A stretch of DNA of 64,000 bases from CAZWCX01 sp964632945. GTDB taxonomy: Bacteria > Planctomycetota > MHYJ01 > WSZJ01 > CAZWCX01. Position 1 is the first letter of the stretch. Each line of letters begins with the position of its first letter. The stretch spans positions 1 to 64,000 of the forward strand of contig CAZWCX010000016.1 of assembly GCA_964632945.1 (NCBI GenBank), given 5' to 3'. Below the pieces are notes generated by a model. The model worked only from the letters and a program-made list of their open reading frames with translations. It made no database searches and was not told the DNA's origin. This document shows positions 8,818 through 16,797 of the stretch, in pieces. Position numbers and translations under genes: made by a program.

Positions 8818-10946
8818 GGCGTCGGGTCCGGCTCCGCGTTGAAAATCAGGAAGTTCCCGTCGCTGGTCGCGACCATGTACTGATCGGTGTCGTACAGGTA
8901 CGAAATGTCGCTGACCATGACCGGGCCCATGTCATAGACCCGGAAATGCGTCTTGGTGCTGCGGTCCACCATCATCAGCTTGCCGTCGTTGTTGCCCACG
9001 TACACCACGCCCGAGAGGGCCAGCGGCGCGGATTCGATCGGGGTTCCGCCGTCGAGGGCGAGCGGATACGCGGTGAGCGGCCCGCCGAGGTCGGGATCGT
9101 GCGGGCTGCCGTCGAGGTTCGCGATCATCAGGTTGCCCGCCATGTCCCCCCAGTAGATCTCGGCGAACGGGTCGGCGAACGCCGCGGCGCGGACTTCGGC
9201 TCCCGGACCGGCAAACGGCCACCCCGTCAGATTCTCGAAGTCCGGAAGGGCAGGAATCCAATCGTCCAGCGCATCGACGCCGTGCATCACCCCCGCGCGG
9301 TCGCCGACGAACAGGGTTCCGACCGTCATCGTCGTGTCCGCGATTACGTCGGCTCCGGGCACCACCGGGGTCGTGTTCGTCTTGTCGATCAACCCCAGCG
9401 TGGCGTCGATCCGGTAGATGTTGGCGCTGCCCGCGGCCGCGTCGCTACCCACCACGAGCCACGTCGTGCCGCCCTGGATCTCCCAGGACGGTGCGGTCCG
9501 GATCACCTTGGTGGCCGGCGGAACCCAGGCAACTTCCTGATCGGAGATGCGAATCCCGTAGACCTTGTAGGTCGCTCCGCGCCTGCCGCCGAAGTAGAGT
9601 TTTGCCCCGTCGGAAATGACCGGCGAGGTGATCTCGTCGATGAGCGCGATGCCGGCGCCGGGGTCCTCGTCCACCCGCCGCGACCAGGCCGGCGCCACCA
9701 GTCCGGCGCCGGCCCCCGGATCGATCCACTTGTAGATCCATCCCCCGGTCGTCACGGCGAACAGAATGTGGTCTCCGGTCCCCGGATCTGTGTCCCACCA
9801 GGGGATGCCCACGATGTCCCCGTTGGCGGCCGGAATCTCGAACCTCGTCCCGCGATCGGTGCCGTCCAGGTTGCGTGACGTGATCCGGTCGATCCCTCCG
9901 GTCAAGTTCCGGAAGGCGACGTAGATGGCGTAGAAGGCGAACGTATTGAGATCGTACGCGGCCTGGGCAAAACCCTCTGCCGTCCCGCCCAGCCGGGTCT
10001 GCACGGAGGCCGCCCAATCGACGACCGCGCCTCCCGAATCGGAGAACCCGTCCACCGGGGCATTGTCGTCGTCGAAGTCGAGCGCGTCCCCGCGTCCCGG
10101 ACCGTTGGCCGCCGCGGAACGGTCCTCCAGGAGCAGTTTGGCGACACTTCCGTCCCCCGGGACGGTGTCGGTGGCGTGAACGTTGTACCCGGAAGGCACC
10201 GTGTCGAAGTAGCACCCACCAAAAACGAACCGCCCGGTCGCGCGCCGAAAGGTGATGTACCGTCCGGCCGCGCCCCCGGGATGGTGCGTAAAGGTGACCT
10301 TGTTCAGATTGGTGAGGGTGGACGACGGCTCCAACTGCATCCCGTCGTTGTCGCCCGAGCGAATGGTCGTGCCGTCCAGGTCGATCGTTCCCAGCACCCG
10401 GAACGTGTATCGATCCGTGCCTGGCGTCGGGCTGGTGATCTCGCCGCCCCCACCCGATGCGAGCGTGCCCCCCACTTCCACGAGCAGAGTCCGGGTCGGG
10501 GCGATTCGCAGGACCCCCGTCGGGGCCAGTGCGAACGTACCGCCCCGCGCCGTCGCGCCGCCCATGGCGATGGCGGTCCCCGAGAGCGTCCCCACGGTGG
10601 CGCCCTTGTCGACGCGCAGGTGAAAGTAGGTATAGGGCGAGATCACTTGCGGCCCCGTCTTGCCGTTGTACTCGACCGTGCCGGCGCCGATCGAGAATGT
10701 ACCCAGGTGGGTCCCCCACGCCCCGGCGATATGCAGGACGGAGCCGGCCGACGGCATCGTCAACGTCGAACTCGCCAGGTCGACGAAGTCCTCCGTCTGG
10801 GCCCGGCCGGCCGCGGCGAACTCCAGCCGCGCTCCGGCGCGGAGCTCGATGCGTGGATTGGCCCACACACCCCCCATCGTCGAAAACAGGAGCAGGCCCG
10901 CCACCGCGGCCGTCCACGCGCTTCGAGGATGGACAACTTCGGGCAT
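8814..10946 (-). CDS. Secreted beta-propeller/beta-rich protein
   Basis: A 710-residue protein with a signal peptide (about 1-30, ending GGVWA). The first part (about 31-270) is beta-rich with Gly/Thr repeats that look like a beta-helix. The second part (about 300-710) has repeated blade-like units (DGAKLYFGGRRGATYKVYGI, SGVVYVGNNDGKLMMVD) resembling a PQQ/WD-type propeller. The stop overlaps the next gene's start as ATGA, so the two are translationally coupled and probably act at the same site. No enzyme motif was recognised. The family was not identified with certainty. Confidence 0.85.
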   Translation of the reverse strand: MPEVVHPRSAWTAAVAGLLLFSTMGGVWANPRIELRAGARLEFAAAGRAQTEDFVDLASSTLTMPSAGSVLHIAGAWGTHLGTFSIGAGTVEYNGKTGPQVISPYTYFHLRVDKGATVGTLSGTAIAMGGATARGGTFALAPTGVLRIAPTRTLLVEVGGTLASGGGGEITSPTPGTDRYTFRVLGTIDLDGTTIRSGDNDGMQLEPSSTLTNLNKVTFTHHPGGAAGRYITFRRATGRFVFGGCYFDTVPSGYNVHATDTVPGDGSVAKLLLEDRSAAANGPGRGDALDFDDDNAPVDGFSDSGGAVVDWAASVQTRLGGTAEGFAQAAYDLNTFAFYAIYVAFRNLTGGIDRITSRNLDGTDRGTRFEIPAANGDIVGIPWWDTDPGTGDHILFAVTTGGWIYKWIDPGAGAGLVAPAWSRRVDEDPGAGIALIDEITSPVISDGAKLYFGGRRGATYKVYGIRISDQEVAWVPPATKVIRTAPSWEIQGGTTWLVVGSDAAAGSANIYRIDATLGLIDKTNTTPVVPGADVIADTTMTVGTLFVGDRAGVMHGVDALDDWIPALPDFENLTGWPFAGPGAEVRAAAFADPFAEIYWGDMAGNLMIANLDGSPHDPDLGGPLTAYPLALDGGTPIESAPLALSGVVYVGNNDGKLMMVDRSTKTHFRVYDMGPVMVSDISYLYDTDQYMVATSDGNFLIFNAEPDPTP

Positions 10947-10963
10947 TCGAGTGCTCCGCAGGG

Positions 10964-12010
10964 TCAGCGCCCGAATCTCACGAACGTCATCGCCAGGGAG
11001 TTGAGGACCAGTCCGTCCACCGTATTGCCGGCGGGCACGTCCTCCCCGGTCCGGTTACCCGCCCATTGCACGGCGAGGCTTTCGGCCGTGGTCGAGGTCT
11101 TGTCGTAGTAGAGAGTCGCGGAAACCGACGATCGATTGTTGTCCTGGATCTGAATGTGGGCGCGAGTGAGTCCCAGAGTGGTGTCCTGGAGCCGAAGACC
11201 CATGTTCAGGTTACCGGACGGGCGGTTGCACGTCAAAGTGACCACGTAGAGTCCGGGAACATTCGCCGCGGCCGCCGCCCCAAGGGTTGTCCAGGTTGTC
11301 GGGATGGGTGTGGTTCCCGTCGAAGACAATGAACCCAGAACCTCGGCCCCCTGATACCTCCAGCGTGCCGGGCCCCCGCCGACGCCCGGTTGAAACAGCC
11401 GCAGTCGATTCTCCGTACTTTCGTAGAAAACATCTCCCGCCGCGGCGCTCGCCGTCGGGGGTTCCGCAGCCGACGCGAAGAGCGGCAACCGGATCTTCCC
11501 GCCGGAGAAACGGGCGGCGTAACTGCCGGTGGCGCCGCCACTGACCGAGACATTCAGACCCGTCCCGGTGGTCATCGAGGCGGCGTCCACCAAGACTGCG
11601 TTGCCCGTGGTTGAAGAGGATGTAATCGAAGCGGCACCCGTGGTTTGGGTGTAGTTGGTGATGGCGGTCAGCGCGCCGCCGTTGGTCAGGCGCCCCGTTC
11701 CGGCCGTTTGCAGGCCCCCACTGACCAGGTTGACGCTCGAGTTTTCGAACCGGCAGGTGACCGGATCGGCGTCGGTCGGGATGACCAACCGGGTGACGTC
11801 CGGCCCCGCCGGGGCGGTGCGGGTGTAGAAGATGAGCGAGTCGACCGCCTGAGCGCCCAATGGCCCGGCGACGATCCCGCCAAACCCCAGCGCCAGAGTT
11901 CCCACCAGGAGGGCCAAGGTGACCCGGGATTGCCGGCGCAGTTGGACACAACGGGCTTCCAGATGGGCGAGCCGCAAGGAGACGTCCTTCGGGTCATTCG
12001 GATCGGCCAT
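10964..12010 (-). CDS. Membrane-anchored beta-rich protein, tail-fibre-like
   Basis: A 348-residue protein. I use the ATG at 12010 (MADPNDPKDVSLRLAHLEAR); the frame stays open upstream, but those residues look non-coding. A short helical N-terminus precedes one hydrophobic segment (about 32-53, LALLVGTLALGFGGIVAG). The rest is Ser/Thr/Gly/Asn-rich beta sequence (TGTGLNVSVSGGATGSY) like phage tail fibres or trimeric adhesin stalks. On the minus strand upstream, TATAAT (12077-12082) is a -10-like hexamer with no good -35. It ends 17 bases before 8814-10946, suggesting one operon of three surface proteins. Function unknown. Confidence 0.8.
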   Translation of the reverse strand: MADPNDPKDVSLRLAHLEARCVQLRRQSRVTLALLVGTLALGFGGIVAGPLGAQAVDSLIFYTRTAPAGPDVTRLVIPTDADPVTCRFENSSVNLVSGGLQTAGTGRLTNGGALTAITNYTQTTGAASITSSSTTGNAVLVDAASMTTGTGLNVSVSGGATGSYAARFSGGKIRLPLFASAAEPPTASAAAGDVFYESTENRLRLFQPGVGGGPARWRYQGAEVLGSLSSTGTTPIPTTWTTLGAAAAANVPGLYVVTLTCNRPSGNLNMGLRLQDTTLGLTRAHIQIQDNNRSSVSATLYYDKTSTTAESLAVQWAGNRTGEDVPAGNTVDGLVLNSLAMTFVRFGR

Positions 12011-12156
12011 GGATGAGACTCCCGACAGTGGTTCGTTGCACCGGGACAGGAACCCGAATGCACCGAATCGAGAATTATTATACGCCAACAGCCTACCCAT
12101 TCCTCCCGTACGCTCGCAAGAATTTTCCGAAACCTGGCGCCCGGGCATCGTCCGGG

Positions 12157-13140
12157 TCATTTCGGGTTCTCGCGACCTCGGGCTGCCCGACGGACGTTCG
12201 CAGGTTTTGTGACGAGGTGCAACCGGGGATCCGCGAGGAATGTCGATTGCACGCGCCGCAGCAGACGACGTCCTCCCCGGACCAGTTCGTAGTCCCAGGT
12301 GACCTGGGTGCCCCCGTCCACGCTGAGCCGCAAGCGGAGCCGGTCCCCCCTCCGCACCGGTACCGGTTCGATCAGAGGCAGGAACGGGTTGGGCCAACTC
12401 GTGCGCCCCCGGGTGGACAGGGTAACCTTCGGCGCCAGCCGTGCTTCAAACCACAGGCGAAAGCCGTGCAGAGTCCCGCCCCGTTGGACAGGATAGTCGC
12501 GACTCCCTTGCAGCCGATGCGGCGGTGGGGCGGTTGCCGCACCCCGGTCCAGTCGAACCCGTACCACACGCTGCGCTTCCGCCAGGGGCCGGCCGACCAG
12601 ACGCGGGAGGCTGAGTGCCGACTGCATGAGGAGATCCTGAAAGGGGCCGAACCGAAGTCCGCGCACCTTCTTCATTCCGCGAAGCCCCTCGTGGAGTCCG
12701 GCAGCTTGCACGGGAACGGCACACAAGTCGATACCGGACGGAACGATCCGTGCGTTCGGCCGCAGGAGTCGTCGGCGTGCATCCTGCACGAAGGGGACGA
12801 TCTCCTCGTCGAACGCGAGTCCTCCCAAGGTCTCGGTGACGAGCAGATCCGCACGTTCCACGCATTCTATTCTATCGGACCGGCCCTCGAGGAACATGAT
12901 CCGGTCCAAGACCCCGTTGGCGGCCGCGAGGGCCCGTGCGAGGTGGATGATCGGTCGCTTTTCCACGGAAATGACCCGCGAGGCGCCCGCGCGGAGGGCG
13001 AGGAGGCCGAGGATCCCGGTTCCGGAGCCCAGATCGAGCACCACGTCGCCGGGGCGCACGCGTGCGCGCAGCGCCCGCTCATAGCAGTCCAGCCGGTAGC
13101 GATCACGCAGGAGCATCCAGTGAAGCGGAATCTCAGGCAT
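12157..13140 (-). CDS. PRMT-like SAM-dependent methyltransferase
   Basis: A class I methyltransferase of about 327 residues related to protein arginine methyltransferases. Near the N-terminus it has the PRMT-type pre-SAM region (HWMLLRDRYRLDCYERAL), then the SAM loop VVLDLGSGTGILGLLALRAG. ISVEK follows. TETLGGLAFDEE matches the double-Glu loop. RTSWPNPFLPL occupies the place of the PRMT THW loop, with Ser for His. The start is uncertain: ATG at 13140 or TTG at 13155, neither with a clear ribosome site. It lies about 260 bases after the PqqD-like gene on the same strand, so the peptide encoded at 14567-14719 is a candidate substrate. Confidence 0.85.
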   Translation of the reverse strand: MPEIPLHWMLLRDRYRLDCYERALRARVRPGDVVLDLGSGTGILGLLALRAGASRVISVEKRPIIHLARALAAANGVLDRIMFLEGRSDRIECVERADLLVTETLGGLAFDEEIVPFVQDARRRLLRPNARIVPSGIDLCAVPVQAAGLHEGLRGMKKVRGLRFGPFQDLLMQSALSLPRLVGRPLAEAQRVVRVRLDRGAATAPPPHRLQGSRDYPVQRGGTLHGFRLWFEARLAPKVTLSTRGRTSWPNPFLPLIEPVPVRRGDRLRLRLSVDGGTQVTWDYELVRGGRRLLRRVQSTFLADPRLHLVTKPANVRRAARGRENPK

Positions 13141-13393
13141 GGGCTCGACCGGCAATGGGGTTTCCGGTGGGTCGCGCGCCGGGGATGGAGCTCGCCGAAG
13201 CCGGTCGCGCTCCCCTCGAGGCGAATCGTGGGCGGGATTCTCGCGGCGGAGACGGTGCGACCCTCGCGAGGATCTTCTCCTCGTGGGGGGCCACCGCCGG
13301 ATCGGGTTGCCCCCGCGATGACGTCGGGACGATCCACCGCGGGCGAACTCGCCCGCTGCGCGTGGGCAGGATCCAGCTCCAGGGGGAACGCAT
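13133..13393 (-). CDS. Possible small ORF between pqqD-like and methyltransferase genes
   Basis: An 86-codon frame opens with ATG 8 bases after the pqqD-like stop and ends inside the methyltransferase start. The N-terminus reads MRSPWSWILPTRSGRVRP. The remainder is Arg/Pro/Ser-rich and may simply be GC-rich spacer. No family is recognised and no strong ribosome site was found. It is listed because the gap in an otherwise tightly overlapping cassette is unexplained. Confidence 0.2.
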   Translation of the reverse strand: MRSPWSWILPTRSGRVRPRWIVPTSSRGQPDPAVAPHEEKILARVAPSPPRESRPRFASRGARPASASSIPGARPTGNPIAGRAHA

Positions 13394-13401
13394 GAGCACC
13401 C

Positions 13402-13680
13402 CTATTTCCGGTCCACGATCTTCAGGTCGACGAGCTCCTCGAGAAACTTCAGGACATCGGCCTGGAGGGGATCGATCTCGACCTGGAATTCTCGATGGAG
13501 GGTGTCCACGACGCTGCGCACGGTTACCGGCTTCTCGATCAATTCCCAGATCCGCACGCCCGTGCCCTCGATTCGGTGCATGAGTCGTTGCGCGGGGGCG
13601 ACGACGATGATTTCCTCCCCGATTCGTTGAAAGGGAAGGTCGCCGTTGCGCTGGACGCGGTCCTGCGGACGGAGGCTCAT
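13402..13680 (-). CDS. PqqD-like peptide carrier (RiPP recognition element)
   Basis: A 92-residue PqqD-family protein of normal family length. Such proteins bind the leader of a ribosomal peptide and present it to modifying enzymes. The sequence has the expected winged-helix pattern: MSLRPQDRV, then GEEIIVVAP, then the LMHRIEGTGVRIWELIEKPV core and a helical C-terminus (ADVLKFLEELVDLKIVDRK). The ATG at 13680 overlaps the kinase stop as ATGA, which decides the start over the in-frame codon at 13749. Together with the HprK-like gene it matches the organisation called HPr-rel-A systems in TIGRFAM-type annotations (from memory). Its ligand is probably the peptide at 14567-14719. Confidence 0.88.
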   Translation of the reverse strand: MSLRPQDRVQRNGDLPFQRIGEEIIVVAPAQRLMHRIEGTGVRIWELIEKPVTVRSVVDTLHREFQVEIDPLQADVLKFLEELVDLKIVDRK

Positions 13681-14570
13681 GCCTGCCCCCGTGCCCGTGC
13701 GGCCCGGGTCCCGAGGGCGGAGTGAAGCCGGCTTTCCAGGGTCGGCCACGGCTCCGCGAGGTGAAAGGCGAATTCCGTTTGCGGAATGTCCCGTTCGAGT
13801 CGCGCGACCAGGCGAAGAATCCTCTCGATGTGTGCCGGGTCATCGCAGAAGTTGAGGATGCAGCGGAGCAGGCGATGCGGACCCGTCGCGCGACGTCGGT
13901 CCCGACTCAGGTACGCGAGGCCGACCAGCGGAACGACGGCGGCGCCGCGGGCGATCCATGCCGGGCCGCGACCCCGGGCCATATCTCCCCAGAAGGGGGA
14001 TCCGTGCAGGCGCCAGCCTCCCTTTCGCCCTCGCGGCGCCGCCAGGGCGATGACTTCGTCGCCGATCACGCGCCGGGCCCCCGCCCTGCGGCAGAAGGTC
14101 GATTTGCCCGCCCCCGAGGGTCCGACCACGGCGACTCCTCCCCGACCCAACCGGACGCCGCCCGCATGAAGGAGCAACCCGTCGCGACAGGGAAGGGTCC
14201 AGGAGAGCAGCACGCGCAGGAGTGTGTCGAGCGAGTAGACATTGTCGCGCACCCATCCGGCGAGTCGCGCCCCACGGTGCGCGGCCAGAGAAGAAGATTC
14301 CGCGCCGACCTCGAAGTCTTCACGGGTCATCCGCCATCGGGAATCACCGTGGAGGATCCGTGGATGCGAAACGGGTCCCGCGACGCTTCCCGGGCGCACC
14401 TCGAGGTCCAACCGGAGACCGGTGGAGTTCGACCGGGAGCGGAATCCCGCGTAGCGGCGTCGGACTCGAGTGGCGAGGGCAGGGGATGCGTGCAGGCGCA
14501 AGGACAGGGAGATCCCGGCGATCCGGAGTCCGATCACGGCCGCGGTGCGGGTGCGCGCGGCCGGCGTCAC
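13677..14570 (-). CDS. HPr-kinase-related kinase
   Basis: A protein of about 297 residues with the C-terminal kinase fold of HPr kinase/phosphorylase. The Walker A motif GPSGAGKST is at 150-158. LLLHAGGV (H135) and VIGDEV (about 168-173) correspond to the upstream His and the acidic catalytic segment. I use GTG at 14570 because it overlaps the precursor stop as GTGA. The ATG at 14624 would lie inside the precursor gene. HprK homologues in some lasso-peptide clusters (paeninodin type) phosphorylate the C-terminal Ser of a precursor; the peptide here also ends in Ser. A true HPr substrate is unlikely in this context but not excluded. Confidence 0.85.
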   Translation of the reverse strand: MTPAARTRTAAVIGLRIAGISLSLRLHASPALATRVRRRYAGFRSRSNSTGLRLDLEVRPGSVAGPVSHPRILHGDSRWRMTREDFEVGAESSSLAAHRGARLAGWVRDNVYSLDTLLRVLLSWTLPCRDGLLLHAGGVRLGRGGVAVVGPSGAGKSTFCRRAGARRVIGDEVIALAAPRGRKGGWRLHGSPFWGDMARGRGPAWIARGAAVVPLVGLAYLSRDRRRATGPHRLLRCILNFCDDPAHIERILRLVARLERDIPQTEFAFHLAEPWPTLESRLHSALGTRAARARGQA

Positions 14571-14719
14571 GATACCTTGAGCGGTCCGCGGCGACACCCG
14601 AAGCTTCCGCTGAATTTGGTGCATCCGAGGCTGTTCTGCTCGAAGACAGGGTAGGTCCGTACGGCGGGCTTGACGTACGGTGCGCGGCGGGAATCCGGGT
14701 GCGGATCCGTCTCAGCCAT
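14567..14719 (-). CDS. Candidate ribosomal (RiPP-like) precursor peptide
   Basis: A 50-residue peptide gene. GAGG lies six bases before the ATG. Its TGA overlaps the kinase GTG start (GTGA), so it is coupled to the modification genes. The leader has Y15, P18, V20, P24 and S30 in the spacing of the lasso leader motif YxxPxLxxxGxxxxxT. The predicted core starts at G32 and includes GCTKFSGSFGCRRG, with C33 and C42. It ends in LKVS with a C-terminal Ser. There is no Asp/Glu at core positions 7-9 and no lasso cyclase nearby, so it is not a standard lasso peptide. Product unknown. Confidence 0.72.
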   Translation of the reverse strand: MAETDPHPDSRRAPYVKPAVRTYPVFEQNSLGCTKFSGSFGCRRGPLKVS

Positions 14720-14789
14720 GGAGATCCTCGGCGTTCAATCGACCCGGGTCGGCCGCGGGCAACGGTGGCAAGGCTCCGGGTGCGGCCGC

Positions 14790-15512
14790 CTATCTTCCGT
14801 ACCGCAATCGCTCGGCCAGGATTTCGGGGAGGCCGGCCTTGATGATCTTGCGCGCCGCCTTCTCAACGTCGTACTTGGTTCGCTTGATCCAGACCGACTT
14901 CTCTTCGGTGTCGTAGATCGCATAGGCGGCGTCCGGGTTCTCGTCCCGGGGTTGCCCGACGCTGCCCACGTTGCACATCGTCTTGGCCGACATGTCGAGC
15001 TTGATCGTCGTTTCCATCGTGAAGGTCACCATCCGTTTCTGGATGAAGACCACGGGGACGTGGCTGTGGCCGAGGAAACAGACGGGCGTCGTCATGTTGC
15101 TGAAGGAGAGGTGCGCATCGTAGCTGGTCTGGATGTACTCGAAGAGTTCAGGCGAGTAGAGCGTCGAGTGCACGAGGGTGAAGTTGTCGACGAACTCAAC
15201 CAACTTGAGCGCGCTCAGCCAGGCGTGGTCTTCCTTGGAGATCGTCTTGCGTGTCCAAAGCGCGGCTTCGCGCGCGTACGAGTTGAAGAAGTCCACGTTC
15301 AACTTGTCGACGATCGCGAAATCGTGATTGCCCGCGACGGTGACGCAGTTGAGTTCCTTGAGCTTGGCGATGCATTCGATGGGATTGGCGCCGTATCCGA
15401 CCACGTCGCCCACGCAGACGTAGCGGTCGATCTTCTCCTGCGCGTACTTCTCGAGAACGGCCTCCAGGGCTTCGTAGTTCGCGTGGATGTCCCCGAGGAC
15501 TGCGTAGCGCAC
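14790..15512 (-). CDS. Calcineurin-like metallophosphoesterase
   Basis: A 240-residue cytoplasmic phosphoesterase of the YfcE/Ap4A-hydrolase-like group. All metal motifs are present in order: GDIHAN near residue 8, GDVVGYGANP near 39, GNHD near 61, a mid His (LVHSTL), and LGHSHVP near 168. The natural substrate cannot be told from sequence. The start is GTG, sharing a base with the TAG of the upstream permease gene (TAGTG). It ends 70 bases before the peptide gene on the same strand and could be transcribed with the kinase cassette. That link is inference. Confidence 0.9.
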   Translation of the reverse strand: MRYAVLGDIHANYEALEAVLEKYAQEKIDRYVCVGDVVGYGANPIECIAKLKELNCVTVAGNHDFAIVDKLNVDFFNSYAREAALWTRKTISKEDHAWLSALKLVEFVDNFTLVHSTLYSPELFEYIQTSYDAHLSFSNMTTPVCFLGHSHVPVVFIQKRMVTFTMETTIKLDMSAKTMCNVGSVGQPRDENPDAAYAIYDTEEKSVWIKRTKYDVEKAARKIIKAGLPEILAERLRYGR

Positions 15513-16423
15513 TATTTGACTTCCTTCCTGGAGAAGAACAGGTTCGCGACGAAGAGGACCGCGGCGATGTAGAGAACCCCGTACGCGGCGGTGGCGCCGA
15601 CGTAGTGGTACGAGATCGTGCTCTTGGAAGCCAGCAGACTCGCCGCGTTGAAGTACCCGAGATTCGGGAACACCAGATACAGAACCTGAACCAGAAGTCG
15701 GTAGGCGATCTGGGCATCCTCGGCCCGCAGGTGAATATACTGGGTCAGGTGGCCCAATGCAAACAGAACGAAAGAGGCGGTGGCATTCACCACCAGGGAA
15801 AAATGGGGGGCGATGCCGACGGCCAGGGCGCAGAGGATCGATACCTGAAAAAACGAGAGAACCGTCCCGCGGAGGATTGGATCCACGACCTCATTCCAGA
15901 ACTTCATCAGGAGGTTGTAGACCCCGAAGGTGAGCGGCTCGGCGCCGTGGAAGGGAATCCAGATCTCCGGGAGAATGATCCGTCCGCTGCCGGGATTGTC
16001 CAGCGTGTCGACGATCCGCTCCAGGTCCGGTTCGATTTCCTTGATCCACAGCGTGTACGAAAAAATGAGGAAGAGAAAACCGATGCCGAGCAGATTGGCA
16101 ATCACGATTCCCAGGTACTTTCCGACCAGGAATTCGCCCCGGCCAATCGGTTTCGACAGGACGGTGAGGGTGGTCAGTTTCTCGACTTCGGACGTGATCA
16201 CGATCGACGACATGACCACGCTGAGCAGGATCCCGCAGACCGTGATCGAGGCGATTCCCATTTCGCGGATCATGTTCGCCTCGTCGCCGGGCTGGAAGGC
16301 GAAGAGGGTAAAGTAGCGCGAAAGATAAATCGCGAGTGCGAAGAAGCCCAATAGAATATAGTATAGGGGCTGGCGGGCCGTCTCGCGGTAGGTGGTGTCC
16401 GCGATGATCCAGATCTTACCCAT
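15512..16423 (-). CDS. ABC-2 type transporter permease
   Basis: A 303-residue multi-pass membrane protein. I use the ATG at 16423 (MGKIWIIADTTYRETARQ), the usual beginning of ABC-2 permeases; the upstream extension looks non-coding. Hydrophobic helices include PLYYILLGFFALAIYLSRY, ASITVCGILLSVVMSSIVI, LGIVIANLLGIGFLFLIF and SILCALAVGIAPHFSLVV, with SEVEKLTTLTVLSKPIGRGEF between helices, typical of the family. No ATP-binding partner is encoded next to it; it is the first gene of the leftward operon. The cargo is unknown. Export of the neighbouring peptide is possible but unsupported by direct evidence. Confidence 0.85.
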   Translation of the reverse strand: MGKIWIIADTTYRETARQPLYYILLGFFALAIYLSRYFTLFAFQPGDEANMIREMGIASITVCGILLSVVMSSIVITSEVEKLTTLTVLSKPIGRGEFLVGKYLGIVIANLLGIGFLFLIFSYTLWIKEIEPDLERIVDTLDNPGSGRIILPEIWIPFHGAEPLTFGVYNLLMKFWNEVVDPILRGTVLSFFQVSILCALAVGIAPHFSLVVNATASFVLFALGHLTQYIHLRAEDAQIAYRLLVQVLYLVFPNLGYFNAASLLASKSTISYHYVGATAAYGVLYIAAVLFVANLFFSRKEVK

Positions 16424-16663
16424 AGAGTGTTCGGCTCGGTCGGGTGGAAGGCTGGGAATCCCCGGTGGTGAGAATGGGTGATCGGCCCGCGAGTCGATTG
16501 CGGCATCGCTCCGCGACTCCGTCGCTTGCGTGACCGCGCTTGCAAACCGGACCCCTGACCCCACCGGCTACCGCGTGATCTTGCACCATCCCATGGGGAT
16601 AGGGCAATTCCAGAGAGATTCTAGCGGTCGGGGCTCATAAAGCAACCGAAAAGCGAAAATTGG

Positions 16664-16692
16664 TTGAAAATTGCCCCTTAATGCGCTATAAT
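16664..16692 (+). promoter_or_regulatory. Sigma70-type promoter for the par operon
   Basis: TTGAAA (16664-16669), 17-base spacer, perfect TATAAT (16687-16692). A second TATAAT lies at 16698-16703. The surrounding 16620-16720 region is markedly AT-rich against the background. The parA-like start is at 16798. Confidence 0.75.
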
Positions 16693-16797
16693 TCCCTTAT
16701 AATACGCGACTTACGCGATACATGTGACGCGTTGCCGCCAGCTTAGGACGAATCGTCTTCGCCGTTGTCTGCGTGTTCATGTGATCGCGGAAACGTC

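Noticed and set aside
5086..8883. A 1265-codon open frame on the plus strand
   Set aside because: It is a shadow of the secreted multidomain protein on the minus strand; no domain is visible in it.
10964..12397. Longer start at 12397 for the tail-fibre-like protein
   Set aside because: The extra 129 residues overlap the 3' end of the methyltransferase gene and look random; ATG 12010 starts a plausible membrane protein.
14570..14624. ATG at 14624 as start of the kinase gene
   Set aside because: It would place 18 extra codons inside the precursor gene; GTG at 14570 gives the GTGA overlap and still leaves a complete kinase.
14567..14719. Classification of the peptide as a lasso peptide
   Set aside because: No Asp/Glu at core positions 7-9 and no asparagine-synthetase-like cyclase or transglutaminase-like protease nearby, although the leader spacing is similar.
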